This document shows positions 34,520 through 43,874 of a stretch of DNA of 59,421 nucleotides, piece by piece. Position 1 is the stretch's first letter, and the number at the start of each line of letters is the position of its first letter. Source of the stretch: OCS155 cluster bacterium AG-333-G23. GTDB lineage: Bacteria; Actinomycetota; Acidimicrobiia; Actinomarinales; Actinomarinaceae. The position numbers and the translations under genes are program-made. The notes beneath the pieces were generated by a model, which was given only the letters and a program-made list of their open reading frames with translations, had not been told where the DNA came from and ran no database searches. The stretch is taken from positions 72,752 to 132,172 of the forward strand of contig QBZE01000002.1 of NCBI GenBank assembly GCA_003282445.1, written 5' to 3'.

Positions 34520-35473
34520 TTGATGAAAAAAATTATTGTAACTGGTGGCGCTGGATTTATAGGTTCACATTTAGTTAAAAAGCTAATTGATAACGGAGCT
34601 GAAGAAATTCTAGTTATAGACGATTTATCTACAGGAAAAGCAGAAAATATAAAAGACTTTAAAGAGGTGGAATTTCTAAATAAAAAAATAGAAGAAATTG
34701 ATAATCTAGCTGAACTATTTAACAATTTTGATTTTTGTTATCACTTAGCAGCAGGTGTTGGTGTTCAATACATAATGGAAAATTTGAGTAAGTCTTTGTT
34801 AACAAATATTGAAGGAACACATAAAGTTTTTGAAGCTTGTAAAGAAAATAATATTCCAGTTTTAATAACTTCAACCTCAGAAATTTATGGCACATCTGAT
34901 GAAAAAGAATGGTTTGAAGAGACAAAAAGCTTAATTGGCCCAACTACAAAATTGAGGTGGTCTTATGCTGCATCAAAAATGATAGATGAGTTTTTAGCAC
35001 TATCAGAATTTGAAGAAGGTAGCTTGAAACCAATTGTTGTTAGATTATTTAATATTATTGGACCAAATCAATTACCAGATTTTGGTATGGTTGTACCAAA
35101 ATTTATTGATGCTGCATTGAAGGATGAACCTATAATCGTCCATGGGGATGGAAAACAGTCACGTTCGTTTACCTGGGTAGAAGATGTCGTAGAATATTTT
35201 ATAAAACTTGCTGAAATGAAGCCTTATGGAGAGATATTTAATATAGGACAAACAGAGGAAATCAGCATTAAAGAATTAGCAGAATTAATTATTAAAATTA
35301 CTGACTCTAATTCTGAGATTGTTCAAAAAACGCATGAAGAAATCTTTGGTAACAAATTTGAAGATACAATGAGAAGAACACCAAACATAGACAAAATTGT
35401 TAATTTCACGGGAATTAAGCCTTCTATGGGTATCGAGGACATGATAAAAGAGATTGTTGCTTACAAAAAATAA
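34520..35473 (+). CDS. Sugar-nucleotide epimerase/decarboxylase-like SDR
   Basis: The 317-residue extended SDR has VTGGAGFIGSHLV, VIDDLSTGKAENI, TSTSEIYGTSD, RWSYAASKMIDEFLAL and RLFNIIGPNQ. The STSEIYG plus RWSYAASK pattern resembles UDP-glucuronic acid decarboxylases and the ArnA C-terminal domain more than GalE, but the substrate is not certain. The adjacent gene is a GlcA 4-epimerase-like SDR 7 bases upstream. A second UDP-xylose-synthase-type gene exists at 37672, so this one probably handles another sugar. Confidence 0.72.
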   Translation: MMKKIIVTGGAGFIGSHLVKKLIDNGAEEILVIDDLSTGKAENIKDFKEVEFLNKKIEEIDNLAELFNNFDFCYHLAAGVGVQYIMENLSKSLLTNIEGTHKVFEACKENNIPVLITSTSEIYGTSDEKEWFEETKSLIGPTTKLRWSYAASKMIDEFLALSEFEEGSLKPIVVRLFNIIGPNQLPDFGMVVPKFIDAALKDEPIIVHGDGKQSRSFTWVEDVVEYFIKLAEMKPYGEIFNIGQTEEISIKELAELIIKITDSNSEIVQKTHEEIFGNKFEDTMRRTPNIDKIVNFTGIKPSMGIEDMIKEIVAYKK

Positions 35474-35493
35474 TTTAGATATAGAATTTAATT

Positions 35494-36627
35494 ATGGACA
35501 TTTTAATTACTGTGGGAATTTTTCCTCCAGATATAGGTGGACCCGCTAGTTTTGTTCCAAAAATTGCAAAATATTTAATTAATAAAGGGCATAATGTAAA
35601 AATAATATGCCTATCAGATAAAGAAGATTTAACTTACAAAAATGAATTAAATGTAATCAGAATTAATAGAAGCTCACCAATTATTTTTAGATGGTTAAAA
35701 ACAATAGTAAAAATATATAGTAATAGTAAAAATAGCGATTTAATTTTTGTTAATGGTTTAGGCACAGAAACAGCAATTGCAAATTTATTCATAAGAAAAA
35801 AAGTAATAAGAAAAATAGTAGGAGATCCTGTTTGGGAGAGGGTATACAATAAAAACTTAATAGACGAATCGTTTGATGATTTTCAGGAAAATAATCATGG
35901 ATTATTTATAACATTACAAAAAATGATTAGAAATTGGAGCATAAACAAATCAAATTTAATAATCACACCGTCTCAACATTTAAAAAATTTTTTAGACAAA
36001 ATAGGTTTTGATAAAAATATATTTGTTATAAATAATGGTGTCAATATAGAGCAACATAATAAAGTCGTACTTGAAAACAACATTATTCAATTATTAGTTG
36101 TATCAAGATTAGTAAGTCAAAAAAATATAGATTCAATCATTAAGGCAGTAAAAGTAATGGAGAATGAAAACATTATATTGAATATTGTTGGTGATGGTTC
36201 TGAAATAAATAATTTAAAACTTTTGGTTAAAAAATATGAACTTGATAAAAAAATAAACTTTATTGGGAAAATAGAAAACACCAAGCTAAACGAATACTTA
36301 AAGAATGCTGATATTTTCATTCAAGCATCAAATTATGAAGGATTACCCCATTCAATTCTTGAAGCAATGAATTTTGAAATACCAATTTTAAGTACAGATG
36401 TTGGAGGCTGTTCAGTTTTATTAAATAAAGGAGAAAGAGGGTATATACTCCCAATGCCTGTATCAGAAGTTGAAATATCAGAAGGAATAAGAAAAATCAT
36501 AAATAACAAAAATGAAGCTAAATCAAAAGCTACATTAGCAAAAAATTATTTAAATAAAGAACATAATTTCAAAACAAATGCTGAAATTTATCATGAAAAA
36601 ATTAAAGAAGTGGTTAAAAGTCAATGA
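35494..36627 (+). CDS. Glycosyltransferase family 4
   Basis: This 377-residue GT-B enzyme has an N-terminal domain starting TVGIFPPDIGGPASFVPKIAKYL. LLVVSRLVSQKNIDSIIKAV opens the donor domain, and NYEGLPHSILEAMNFEIPIL is the GT4 donor motif with the EX7E-type glutamates. Donor and acceptor are not identifiable. It follows the SDR pair by 20 bases and overlaps the next glycosyltransferase by an ATGA, so the two probably add successive sugars of one repeat unit. Confidence 0.88.
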   Translation: MDILITVGIFPPDIGGPASFVPKIAKYLINKGHNVKIICLSDKEDLTYKNELNVIRINRSSPIIFRWLKTIVKIYSNSKNSDLIFVNGLGTETAIANLFIRKKVIRKIVGDPVWERVYNKNLIDESFDDFQENNHGLFITLQKMIRNWSINKSNLIITPSQHLKNFLDKIGFDKNIFVINNGVNIEQHNKVVLENNIIQLLVVSRLVSQKNIDSIIKAVKVMENENIILNIVGDGSEINNLKLLVKKYELDKKINFIGKIENTKLNEYLKNADIFIQASNYEGLPHSILEAMNFEIPILSTDVGGCSVLLNKGERGYILPMPVSEVEISEGIRKIINNKNEAKSKATLAKNYLNKEHNFKTNAEIYHEKIKEVVKSQ

Positions 36628-37679
36628 GTAAAAATGAAAAGATATTAGTCCTAAATATAGCTACAGACTCTAAAGACACATCCCTTGGTTTCGCTATATC
36701 TTGGCTGAATGAATTTTCTAAAAGTTATCTTGAAGTTGATGTAATAACCTTAAACAAAGGTGATACCTCTCCACTTAATGAGAATATAAATATTTATGAA
36801 ATTAATAAAAATAAGTCTAGATTATTTGCTGTATCTAATTTTTATAAAACAATAAATTTACTAACTAAAAAAAATAATTACGAATATTGTTTTTCTCATA
36901 TGTCAGCAATCATGATGTTAGCAAGCTATCCAGTTTTACTTATGAGAAAGCTGAAATCGATATTTTGGTATACACATGCAGGGCCAAAGAATTTATTTAA
37001 CAAATTAATTTTGTTGAAAGCTTCATTATTAGCAAGCAAGATCATTACTGCTTCAGAAAATTCATTTCCACTAAAGAGTAAGAAAGTAACTCCGATAGGT
37101 CATGCAATAGATTACAAAACTTTCTATAAAAAAATAGACTCTTTTAGTAAAAAAGATTTTGCAATTGTTAGCAGAATCTCTAAATCCAAAAACATAGAGG
37201 AATCTATTGAAGGCTTCTTAAATAGTAGTGCTTCTGAATCAGGCTCTATATTAATAATTGGTGGGCCTCTTACTAATGAAGATGAAGATTATTACGAATA
37301 TTTATTAAATATATACAAAGAGCATAAAAACGTATCTTTTATTGGTCCTGTACCTCATTCAGAATTAGTTAATTATCTAAAAAATGTTAGTTTTCATATT
37401 AATAATACTGATAAAGGATTTTACGATAAAAGTGTTCTAGAAACCTCAGTTAATGGGATTATTAATTTCTATAAAAATATTGATTACGACAAAAATATTC
37501 CGAGCAAATATCAAGAAAATCTAAAATTTGATGGCTCGCCAAGTGATTTATCAAATAAGATATCTTCCATATTTAGTTTGGATCAAAATGAATTTCTGGA
37601 GATTATTGAATATTCTCAGGAAGAGATAAAAAATGAGTCTTTGGATACTTTATTAAAAAGAATTACAAGAGTTATTTAG
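36624..37679 (+). CDS. Glycosyltransferase, GT4-like
   Basis: The 351-residue protein has a GT-B arrangement: an N-terminal domain with ILVLNIATDSKDTSLGFAISW, then a WYTHAGP loop, DFAIVSRISKSKNIEESIEG opening the donor domain, and GFYDKSVLETSVNG in place of the usual EGFGxxxxEA motif. The donor motif is weaker than in the neighbouring GT4 enzymes. It ends the plus-strand operon, and its TAG overlaps the stop of the convergent UDP-xylose synthase gene by 8 bases. Confidence 0.75.
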   Translation: MSKNEKILVLNIATDSKDTSLGFAISWLNEFSKSYLEVDVITLNKGDTSPLNENINIYEINKNKSRLFAVSNFYKTINLLTKKNNYEYCFSHMSAIMMLASYPVLLMRKLKSIFWYTHAGPKNLFNKLILLKASLLASKIITASENSFPLKSKKVTPIGHAIDYKTFYKKIDSFSKKDFAIVSRISKSKNIEESIEGFLNSSASESGSILIIGGPLTNEDEDYYEYLLNIYKEHKNVSFIGPVPHSELVNYLKNVSFHINNTDKGFYDKSVLETSVNGIINFYKNIDYDKNIPSKYQENLKFDGSPSDLSNKISSIFSLDQNEFLEIIEYSQEEIKNESLDTLLKRITRVI

Positions 37680-38610
37680 CTAACTCTTTCTTTATCCATT
37701 CTATAGTAAAAGTAAGTCCTGTTTCTAAATCAACCTTTGGTTCCCAATTTAAATTTTCTTTAGCTTTAGTTATATCAGGCCTTCTTTGTTTAGGATCATC
37801 ATTAGGAAGGTCTTTATAAACTAAATTAGATTTTGAATCAGTTAATTTTAAAATAACACTTGAAAGCTCTTTTATACTCATTTCATTTGGATTTCCAATA
37901 TTAAATACATCATATTTATCAGACTTCATCAAAGCCAAAATTCCAGCAACTGTGTCCTCAACATAAGAAAAGCTTCTTGTTTGAGAACCATCACCATAAA
38001 TCGTTATATCCTCGTTATTTAATGCTTGGACAATCAAATTTGTAACTACCCTTCCGTCATTTAATTGCATTCTTGGTCCATAGGTATTAAATATTCTTAC
38101 AATTTTTGTTTTAATGTCATATGTCCTTGCATAAGTAGCAGTTGCAGCTTCAGCAAATCTTTTTGCTTCGTCATACATGCTTCTTTCTCCATTCGGGTTA
38201 ACATTTCCCCAATATTCTTCAGTCTGAGGCGTAACTAGAGGATCTCCATAAACTTCTGACGTGGAAGCAAGAAAATATTCAGCTCCATGTTTCTTTGCAA
38301 GACCTAATGTATTAATTGTTCCGACGCTGCCTGCTTTCAAAGTATTAACAGGATGTTCTGTATAGGCAACTGGAGAGGCTGCACTAGCAAAATGAAATAC
38401 ATAATCAATTTTTTCCTCAATTTCAATATGGTCTTGAACATCATGTTCAATAAATAAAACTTTTTCACTATCTAAAAGATGTTCAATATTTTTTGTACTT
38501 CCTGTTAACAAATTATCAATTAAAAAAAGTTTATTGTTGCCTTCATTAAGTAATTTTTCAGAAAGATGGGAACCTATAAAGCCTGAGCCTCCAGTTATAA
38601 GTATATTCAT
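37672..38610 (-). CDS. uxs: UDP-glucuronate decarboxylase (UDP-xylose synthase)
   Basis: The 312-residue SDR matches the family closely: ITGGSGFIGSHL, FHFASAASPVAYTEHPV, FLASTSEVYGDPLVTPQ, YWGNVNPNGERS, YDEAKRFAEA with the catalytic Tyr/Lys, RIFNTYGPRM and GDGSQTRSFSYVEDTV. It decarboxylates UDP-GlcA to UDP-xylose. The UDP-glucose dehydrogenase that makes its substrate is directly upstream. I start at ATG 38610 in the ATGA overlap; an in-frame ATG three codons earlier is also possible. Confidence 0.93.
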   Translation of the reverse strand: MNILITGGSGFIGSHLSEKLLNEGNNKLFLIDNLLTGSTKNIEHLLDSEKVLFIEHDVQDHIEIEEKIDYVFHFASAASPVAYTEHPVNTLKAGSVGTINTLGLAKKHGAEYFLASTSEVYGDPLVTPQTEEYWGNVNPNGERSMYDEAKRFAEAATATYARTYDIKTKIVRIFNTYGPRMQLNDGRVVTNLIVQALNNEDITIYGDGSQTRSFSYVEDTVAGILALMKSDKYDVFNIGNPNEMSIKELSSVILKLTDSKSNLVYKDLPNDDPKQRRPDITKAKENLNWEPKVDLETGLTFTIEWIKKELAK

Positions 38611-39809
38611 AACTGCCAAGGAGTATATAAAAATGAATTCGTATTAGATACAATATTATTAATTTTTGACAAAAGATCTTCTTTTACTGGGTACATTAAA
38701 GCAATTAAGTGAGCTCCTTCTAATTTTTCAAAATCTTCTATAGAAAGATATTCCTCTGATTTAATGAGATCATCGTAAATCATGGTACTCATATTTTCAG
38801 CTAATAATTCATTATATATATCTATGGTTGGGGAATTCCTTAAATCGTCTGTGTCTTCTTTGAATGCTGCTCCAACAAGTACTATCCCATTTAACTTCTT
38901 TTCATTATGAATTGATTTAAGCATATTTGCTGTCCATTTTGTTTGAATTTTATTAGATTCTATTATGTTTGCAATCAATGGAAGGTTTACTTCTTCAGAG
39001 TTGTAAAAATTATTTACTTCAACAACGTCTTTTGGAAAACATGATCCTCCCCAGGCGGGAGAGGGCCTAAAATAATGTTGACCTATTCTAGAATCCATTC
39101 CTACTCCTTTTAATACATCATCTAGATTCCCTCCGGAGCTCTTAACAAGTCTTGCTGCTTCATTTACAAAAGATAATCTCATAGGAAGATAGGTATTTGC
39201 TAAATACTTTATTAACTGTGAACTTATTGGGTCAGTAGTTATAATTTCGGCTTCAAAATTAGAGTATAAATCTTTTAGTTTTTGTACTTTTGAAGAATCA
39301 TTACCTCCAATTACAATCCTATCTGGTTTAAAGAAATCTTCTACTGCTGTCCCTTCTCTTAAAAATTCAGGATTGAAGGTCAGTGAATCCATGTCAAGAC
39401 CTACCTGATTGCATATTTTTTCTATTTCATAAGGAGGAATAGTAGATTTAATAGTTATTACCAAATTTTCGTTTTGAACACTGCTTACTTCTGTTATTGC
39501 TGACTCAAGAAATTTTGTATCGACTGAATTAGTTTCAATGTTATTAGGTGTCTGGACACATATAAATACTATTTCTTTATCTTTCCAGTCAATATCTGAA
39601 TAACTAGAAACAAATTCCATATTTGTAAAAGTTTCATCTTCTTCAAAATATTTATCTAGACCTGGTTCATAAAATGTGAGTTTTTTATTATTTAAATTAC
39701 TTATTTTTTCTTCATCTAAATCTATAAACGTTACTTTATTACCCAAACTAGCTAAGCCCACCCCTGTTACAAGGCCAACATATCCAGTCCCGATTATGAC
39801 AATATTCAT
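38607..39809 (-). CDS. ugd: UDP-glucose 6-dehydrogenase
   Basis: The 400-residue protein starts MNIVIIGTGYVGLVTGVGLA, has FYEPGLD, FNPEFLREGTAVEDF, DRIVIGG, the catalytic-cysteine segment WGGSCFPKDV and a C-terminal VGAAFKEDTDDLRNSPT, all standard for UDP-glucose dehydrogenase. It makes UDP-GlcA, which feeds the UDP-xylose synthase next to it and the 4-epimerase-like SDR at 33529. I use ATG 39809: an upstream in-frame start at 39836 adds MLKLLTLHN ahead of the Rossmann motif and would overlap the divergent glycosyltransferase region. Confidence 0.94.
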   Translation of the reverse strand: MNIVIIGTGYVGLVTGVGLASLGNKVTFIDLDEEKISNLNNKKLTFYEPGLDKYFEEDETFTNMEFVSSYSDIDWKDKEIVFICVQTPNNIETNSVDTKFLESAITEVSSVQNENLVITIKSTIPPYEIEKICNQVGLDMDSLTFNPEFLREGTAVEDFFKPDRIVIGGNDSSKVQKLKDLYSNFEAEIITTDPISSQLIKYLANTYLPMRLSFVNEAARLVKSSGGNLDDVLKGVGMDSRIGQHYFRPSPAWGGSCFPKDVVEVNNFYNSEEVNLPLIANIIESNKIQTKWTANMLKSIHNEKKLNGIVLVGAAFKEDTDDLRNSPTIDIYNELLAENMSTMIYDDLIKSEEYLSIEDFEKLEGAHLIALMYPVKEDLLSKINNIVSNTNSFLYTPWQL

Positions 39810-39850
39810 ATTATGCAATGTTAACAATTTTAACACTTAATATATTATTA

Positions 39851-40942
39851 ATGATTGTTTATTTATCACATTGGGACTGGAATCTGTATAAGTCCAGGAA
39901 AGATATTGTTGCTTCTCTAAATGAGAAAACTTTCATAGCTATGTCTCCTGAAGGAGATTACACAACTGAATTAATAGAAACATATCATAAATTTATAGAA
40001 TGGAAAATCAATAGAAAAAAAATAATAGACATAAAAGGTGTAAAGAATTTAATAAAAAATTTGAAAACTCTAGAAGATGGAACAATAGTACACTCGTTTA
40101 CTTTAAGGACCGGAATACTTTACTCAATTGCAAATATTTTTATAAAAAATAAAATAACTGGAGTCCTTTCAGTTAATGGTCTTGGATATTTGTTTAGTAA
40201 TAATCTAAAAGCTAAAGTATTAAAAATTATTGTTAAATTATTTATAACAAGATTATTTAACAAGAGTTTCAACACAATTATTTTTCAAAACATTAATGAT
40301 AAAAATACGTTTATAGAATATTCAAGATTTAAAGGAGATACATATTTAATACCAGGGTCTGGAATAAAACTTAAAAATTTTATTAAGAAAGATGATTATT
40401 CAAATAGTAAAACAAAAGTAATATTTGCTTCAAGGCTACTTTATGATAAGGGAATAAATAATTATATTGAATTAGTAAATAAAATGGCTGATTCTGATTT
40501 AGATTTCTATATAGCTGGTGAAATTGATAAGGGAAATCCAAACTCGATCTCAGTATCAGAATTGGAAGAATTAAAGCAATTAAGCAATCTAACATACATT
40601 GGAACATTGAACATAGAGAAAGAGCTTCATAATTATGACATATCCATCATCATGTCTAGCTACGAAGGGTTTTCAAGGATATTATTAGAATCTCTTTATG
40701 TAGGATTATTTTGTATAAGTAACAATATACCGGGGACTTCATGGCAAAAGGAATTTAAAAATTCTGTACTAATAAACAATAACGATGTAAATAAATTTAT
40801 TAATGAAATAAACCATTTTAATAAGAATAATTTTTCAAAAGTTGATGCTGGGACAAATAGAGATTTAATAAAAAATAAATACTCAAACGAGATCATTTCA
40901 AGTAAATATAATGAGATTTACAATGAGTTAAAAAAGTATTAG
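39851..40942 (+). CDS. Glycosyltransferase family 4
   Basis: This GT-B enzyme (363 residues from ATG 39851) has an N-terminal domain with SVNGLGYLFSN and FNTIIFQNINDKNTFIEY, a pattern typical of CapM/PglA-like GT4 enzymes. VIFASRLLYDKGINNYIEL follows, and SSYEGFSRILLESLYVGLFCI is the donor motif. An open frame runs from 39818, but those 11 residues are hydrophobic, would overlap the divergent ugd start region and precede the natural MIVYLSHWDW start. It is followed after 3 bases by the WecA-like transferase, suggesting it adds the second sugar. Confidence 0.87.
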   Translation: MIVYLSHWDWNLYKSRKDIVASLNEKTFIAMSPEGDYTTELIETYHKFIEWKINRKKIIDIKGVKNLIKNLKTLEDGTIVHSFTLRTGILYSIANIFIKNKITGVLSVNGLGYLFSNNLKAKVLKIIVKLFITRLFNKSFNTIIFQNINDKNTFIEYSRFKGDTYLIPGSGIKLKNFIKKDDYSNSKTKVIFASRLLYDKGINNYIELVNKMADSDLDFYIAGEIDKGNPNSISVSELEELKQLSNLTYIGTLNIEKELHNYDISIIMSSYEGFSRILLESLYVGLFCISNNIPGTSWQKEFKNSVLINNNDVNKFINEINHFNKNNFSKVDAGTNRDLIKNKYSNEIISSKYNEIYNELKKY

Positions 40943-40945
40943 TTT

Positions 40946-41980
40946 ATGAACAATTTTCAACTACCAATATTTCAAGCAATTTTAATTACTTTGATTTTAT
41001 CAACAATCTTTAATTTTTTAAGTTATAAAATTTCAAAAAAAATTACAATAAAGAAAAATGATGAAGAAAAAAGGTTGTCCAATAATTTAATTTCACCTTT
41101 TGGAGGAGTTGCTTGTTCCCTCTCTTTCTTACTATCAACAAGATTAATTGGTAAAGCTGGTGATGATTTACTTTTAATTGGCATGTTTGCATTTATTATT
41201 TCACTGTTAGGAATTATTGATGACATATTCAATCTAAAGTGGTACATTAAATTATTTTTTCAAATTGTTTTAGTACTTTATCCATTAGTTAATTTAAATT
41301 TGTTTTTAAACTTTGAGTCATTTTTTGGATTTGATTCTAACAATTATATAAACTTTATGATTTCAGTAATCTGGATAATTGCAATAATCAACTCTATAAA
41401 CTTTATTGACAATATGGACGGACTAGCTGCTGTTGTTGCAGGTAGTATTTGTTTGCAAATTGCTTTTTTATCAAATTATTTAAACCAATACAAGCTCACT
41501 GATATATCACTTTTATTGTTTGCAACAATTGTTGGATTTTTTATTTTCAATTATCCTCCTGCAAGACTCTATCTTGGAGATTCTGGAAGTTTATTTATAG
41601 GATATTGTCTAGGATTCCTAAGCATAATCTTTAATTGGACTCCAGTAAATGATACAGTTTATACCTCTTTCCTTAATCCTATGCTTTTATTTTTTACAAT
41701 CCCCTTATTAGATTTTGTAATTGTCATTTTTCATAGAATAAAAAGCGGGGTATCTCCAACTACAGGTGGTACTGACCATATTTCTCATCGATTTTTAGCT
41801 GCTGGATTTACAGAAAAAAAAGTTTTGACTATGTTCCTTCTATATATAATTTTGATTTTTACTTTAATTCTTGTTTCAATAATTAGTTCAAAATTTATTA
41901 GTTACGGAATAATAATTTTTTTATTAGTTGTCTTTGTAGTTACATTTTTAAAAATAAGCAAAATGAAAATTTTAGACTAG
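40946..41980 (+). CDS. WecA/TagO-like polyprenyl-phosphate GlcNAc-1-phosphate transferase
   Basis: The 344-residue membrane protein has about ten hydrophobic segments and all the cytoplasmic motifs of the MraY/WecA superfamily: GIIDDIFNLKWYIKL (Asp-Asp), NSINFIDNMDGLAAV, RLYLGDSGSLFIGY and the C-terminal GGTDHISHRF. The HxxHR-type ending marks the WecA/TagO side rather than MraY. It starts lipid-linked glycan synthesis from a UDP-HexNAc. This is the second initiating enzyme in the island, chemically unrelated to the PglC-like one at 26958. Its stop overlaps the convergent gene. Confidence 0.9.
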   Translation: MNNFQLPIFQAILITLILSTIFNFLSYKISKKITIKKNDEEKRLSNNLISPFGGVACSLSFLLSTRLIGKAGDDLLLIGMFAFIISLLGIIDDIFNLKWYIKLFFQIVLVLYPLVNLNLFLNFESFFGFDSNNYINFMISVIWIIAIINSINFIDNMDGLAAVVAGSICLQIAFLSNYLNQYKLTDISLLLFATIVGFFIFNYPPARLYLGDSGSLFIGYCLGFLSIIFNWTPVNDTVYTSFLNPMLLFFTIPLLDFVIVIFHRIKSGVSPTTGGTDHISHRFLAAGFTEKKVLTMFLLYIILIFTLILVSIISSKFISYGIIIFLLVVFVVTFLKISKMKILD

Positions 41981-42691
41981 ATTTGATTCTAACTCTTCTA
42001 TTCTTTCTGGAGTACCTGCATCTATCCACCAGCCCTTAAGCGGTATATTCATGCAATTGTTTTCTTGAATATATAGATCACACAAATCAGTAATTTCATA
42101 TTCTCCCCTAGCAGAAGGCTTTAAAGTTTTAATCTTATTAATTACTGTTCCATCAAAAACATATATTCCGACTATTGCATTGTTGCTTTTGGGATTTTCT
42201 GGTTTCTCTTCAATAGATATTACTTTTCCAAGACTATCAAGCTCCGCTACTCCAAAATCTCTCGGATCTTCTACCTCATAAGTGAATATATAACACCCAG
42301 AATTAAATGAAGATTTATCTAATTTTATTTCAGACAATGGGTTGTATTCAAAAAAGTTGTCACCAAGAATAAACACTGTAATGTCATCTTCTGAAAGATG
42401 TTCTTCGGCTTGAAGGAAAGCATGTGAAATTCCTTCGGGGTTTTCTTGAACTGAATACTTTAAATTTAGATTTGTAAATTCTTTATTTGTAACATCTTTA
42501 GTAAGCGTTTCAAATTCAGGATTTGTAATGATAATAAAATCTTCTAAACCCCAATCTTGTAATTGACTAATTTGTCTATTTATCATAGGAGTTCCATTTA
42601 CTTCTAATAACATTTTTGTAGGGCTATTTCGATAATCTTTAAGCCGCGTACCCAAACCACCGGCAGCTATTACGCATTTAATATTTCCCAC
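41972..42691 (-). CDS. Sugar-1-phosphate nucleotidyltransferase
   Basis: The 239-residue protein has CVIAAGGLGTRLKDY, SPTKMLLEVNGTPMINRQI, FILGDNFFE (metal-binding Asp) and EEKPENPKSNNAIVGIYVF, the signature of the NTP_transferase family. It charges a sugar-1-phosphate with UTP, dTTP or another nucleotide. The 'FGVAELDSLGKVISIEEKP' pattern is that of RmlA/GalU/GlmU-like enzymes of the short type without a left-handed helix domain. Substrate unknown. It is a single minus-strand gene divergent from the LCP gene. Confidence 0.85.
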   Translation of the reverse strand: MGNIKCVIAAGGLGTRLKDYRNSPTKMLLEVNGTPMINRQISQLQDWGLEDFIIITNPEFETLTKDVTNKEFTNLNLKYSVQENPEGISHAFLQAEEHLSEDDITVFILGDNFFEYNPLSEIKLDKSSFNSGCYIFTYEVEDPRDFGVAELDSLGKVISIEEKPENPKSNNAIVGIYVFDGTVINKIKTLKPSARGEYEITDLCDLYIQENNCMNIPLKGWWIDAGTPERIEELESNLV

Positions 42692-42734
42692 AATAAAGAA
42701 TTATATATAGTTATAATTGGTTTTTGGTTTAATT

Positions 42735-43874
42735 ATGAACAATATAAATAAATATTTAAACAAATATACATACTTGTTAATCGGTTTAATTGTCTTAATT
42801 ATCACAACTATTTTTATAATAATTCCTAATTTTCAAACAGAAGAATTTAGCCAAGAAGTAATAGAAGACATCATTGAGGGAGTTACAACTACTTCAATAC
42901 AAGGTAATGAGCAAGAAACTGAAACTGAAGAATCTAGCAATCTTTCAACCGAAGAACTAAAAATTAGTATGGAAGAAACCAATCAAATAACTGAAAATTT
43001 TAATATGTTTGTAGCTACTGAAGAAATAGAGGGTTTTGACACATACCTCTTAATTGGATCGGATGAAAGAAGTGAAAAGATTATTAGCACTAGAGGAAAA
43101 GTTTTTGGTAAAAGAGCGGACGTGATTATATTAGGTATGGTTAATCAAACCACTAAAGAAACTACATTATTGTCTTTTCCTCGAGACTTACTTATTGTTA
43201 ATTTATGTACAAATAAGCTTGAAAGAATTAATGGAACTTTTAAAAAGAATGATTGTGGAAATAGCGCAGAGAACTTAGCTGCACATATTTATAAAATTTC
43301 AGGAATTAAAGTTAATCATTTTGCAAGTTTTGATTTTGAGGGCTTTGAAACAATCATTGACTCTGTTGGCGGTATAGAAATCTGTGTAGATAAAACTCAG
43401 AGAGAAGGTTATAGCTTTGAACTTCAGGAAGGATGTCAGAACACAAATGGCCTAACTACACTTAATTGGGTTGTTTCTAGATCAACAGAAGTATTAGTAG
43501 GCGAAAAAACTGTTGATTCTGAAGGTAATGATAACTCTGAATGGAAACCAATGGCAGGGGTTAGTGATTTAACAAGAATTAAAAGACAACAATACGTCGT
43601 TGTACAATTAATTAATGAATTAAAAAGTTTTGAATCTTTAAATGAAGTAAACAGTTTAATTAAAGCTTTGGAAAACACATTTATAATTGATGAAAATCTA
43701 TCAATAAATAAAGCTGCTGAACTTTTGTGGGATTTTAGAGATTTTGATATTACAAAAGTAAATAAGATTACAACTCCTACAGACTATCTAACTTTGCAAG
43801 ATGGTAGGCAGGTGCTGGTTCTTAATCAAAGCCTTTATGATTTCTTAATTGAAGAATCAATCATTGACTCTTAA
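42735..43874 (+). CDS. LytR-CpsA-Psr (LCP) family glycopolymer ligase
   Basis: The 379-residue protein has one N-terminal membrane helix (about 12-33), an acidic linker and an outer LCP domain. LLIGSDER, KRADVIILGMV, LLSFPRDLLI, DSVGGIEICVD and SDLTRIKRQQYVV carry the acidic and arginine residues that bind the pyrophosphate lipid head group. LCP enzymes transfer polymers from undecaprenyl pyrophosphate to peptidoglycan or other acceptors outside the membrane, so the glycan is probably wall-attached. I choose ATG 42735; a TTG at 42717 is in frame. Confidence 0.9.
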   Translation: MNNINKYLNKYTYLLIGLIVLIITTIFIIIPNFQTEEFSQEVIEDIIEGVTTTSIQGNEQETETEESSNLSTEELKISMEETNQITENFNMFVATEEIEGFDTYLLIGSDERSEKIISTRGKVFGKRADVIILGMVNQTTKETTLLSFPRDLLIVNLCTNKLERINGTFKKNDCGNSAENLAAHIYKISGIKVNHFASFDFEGFETIIDSVGGIEICVDKTQREGYSFELQEGCQNTNGLTTLNWVVSRSTEVLVGEKTVDSEGNDNSEWKPMAGVSDLTRIKRQQYVVVQLINELKSFESLNEVNSLIKALENTFIIDENLSINKAAELLWDFRDFDITKVNKITTPTDYLTLQDGRQVLVLNQSLYDFLIEESIIDS

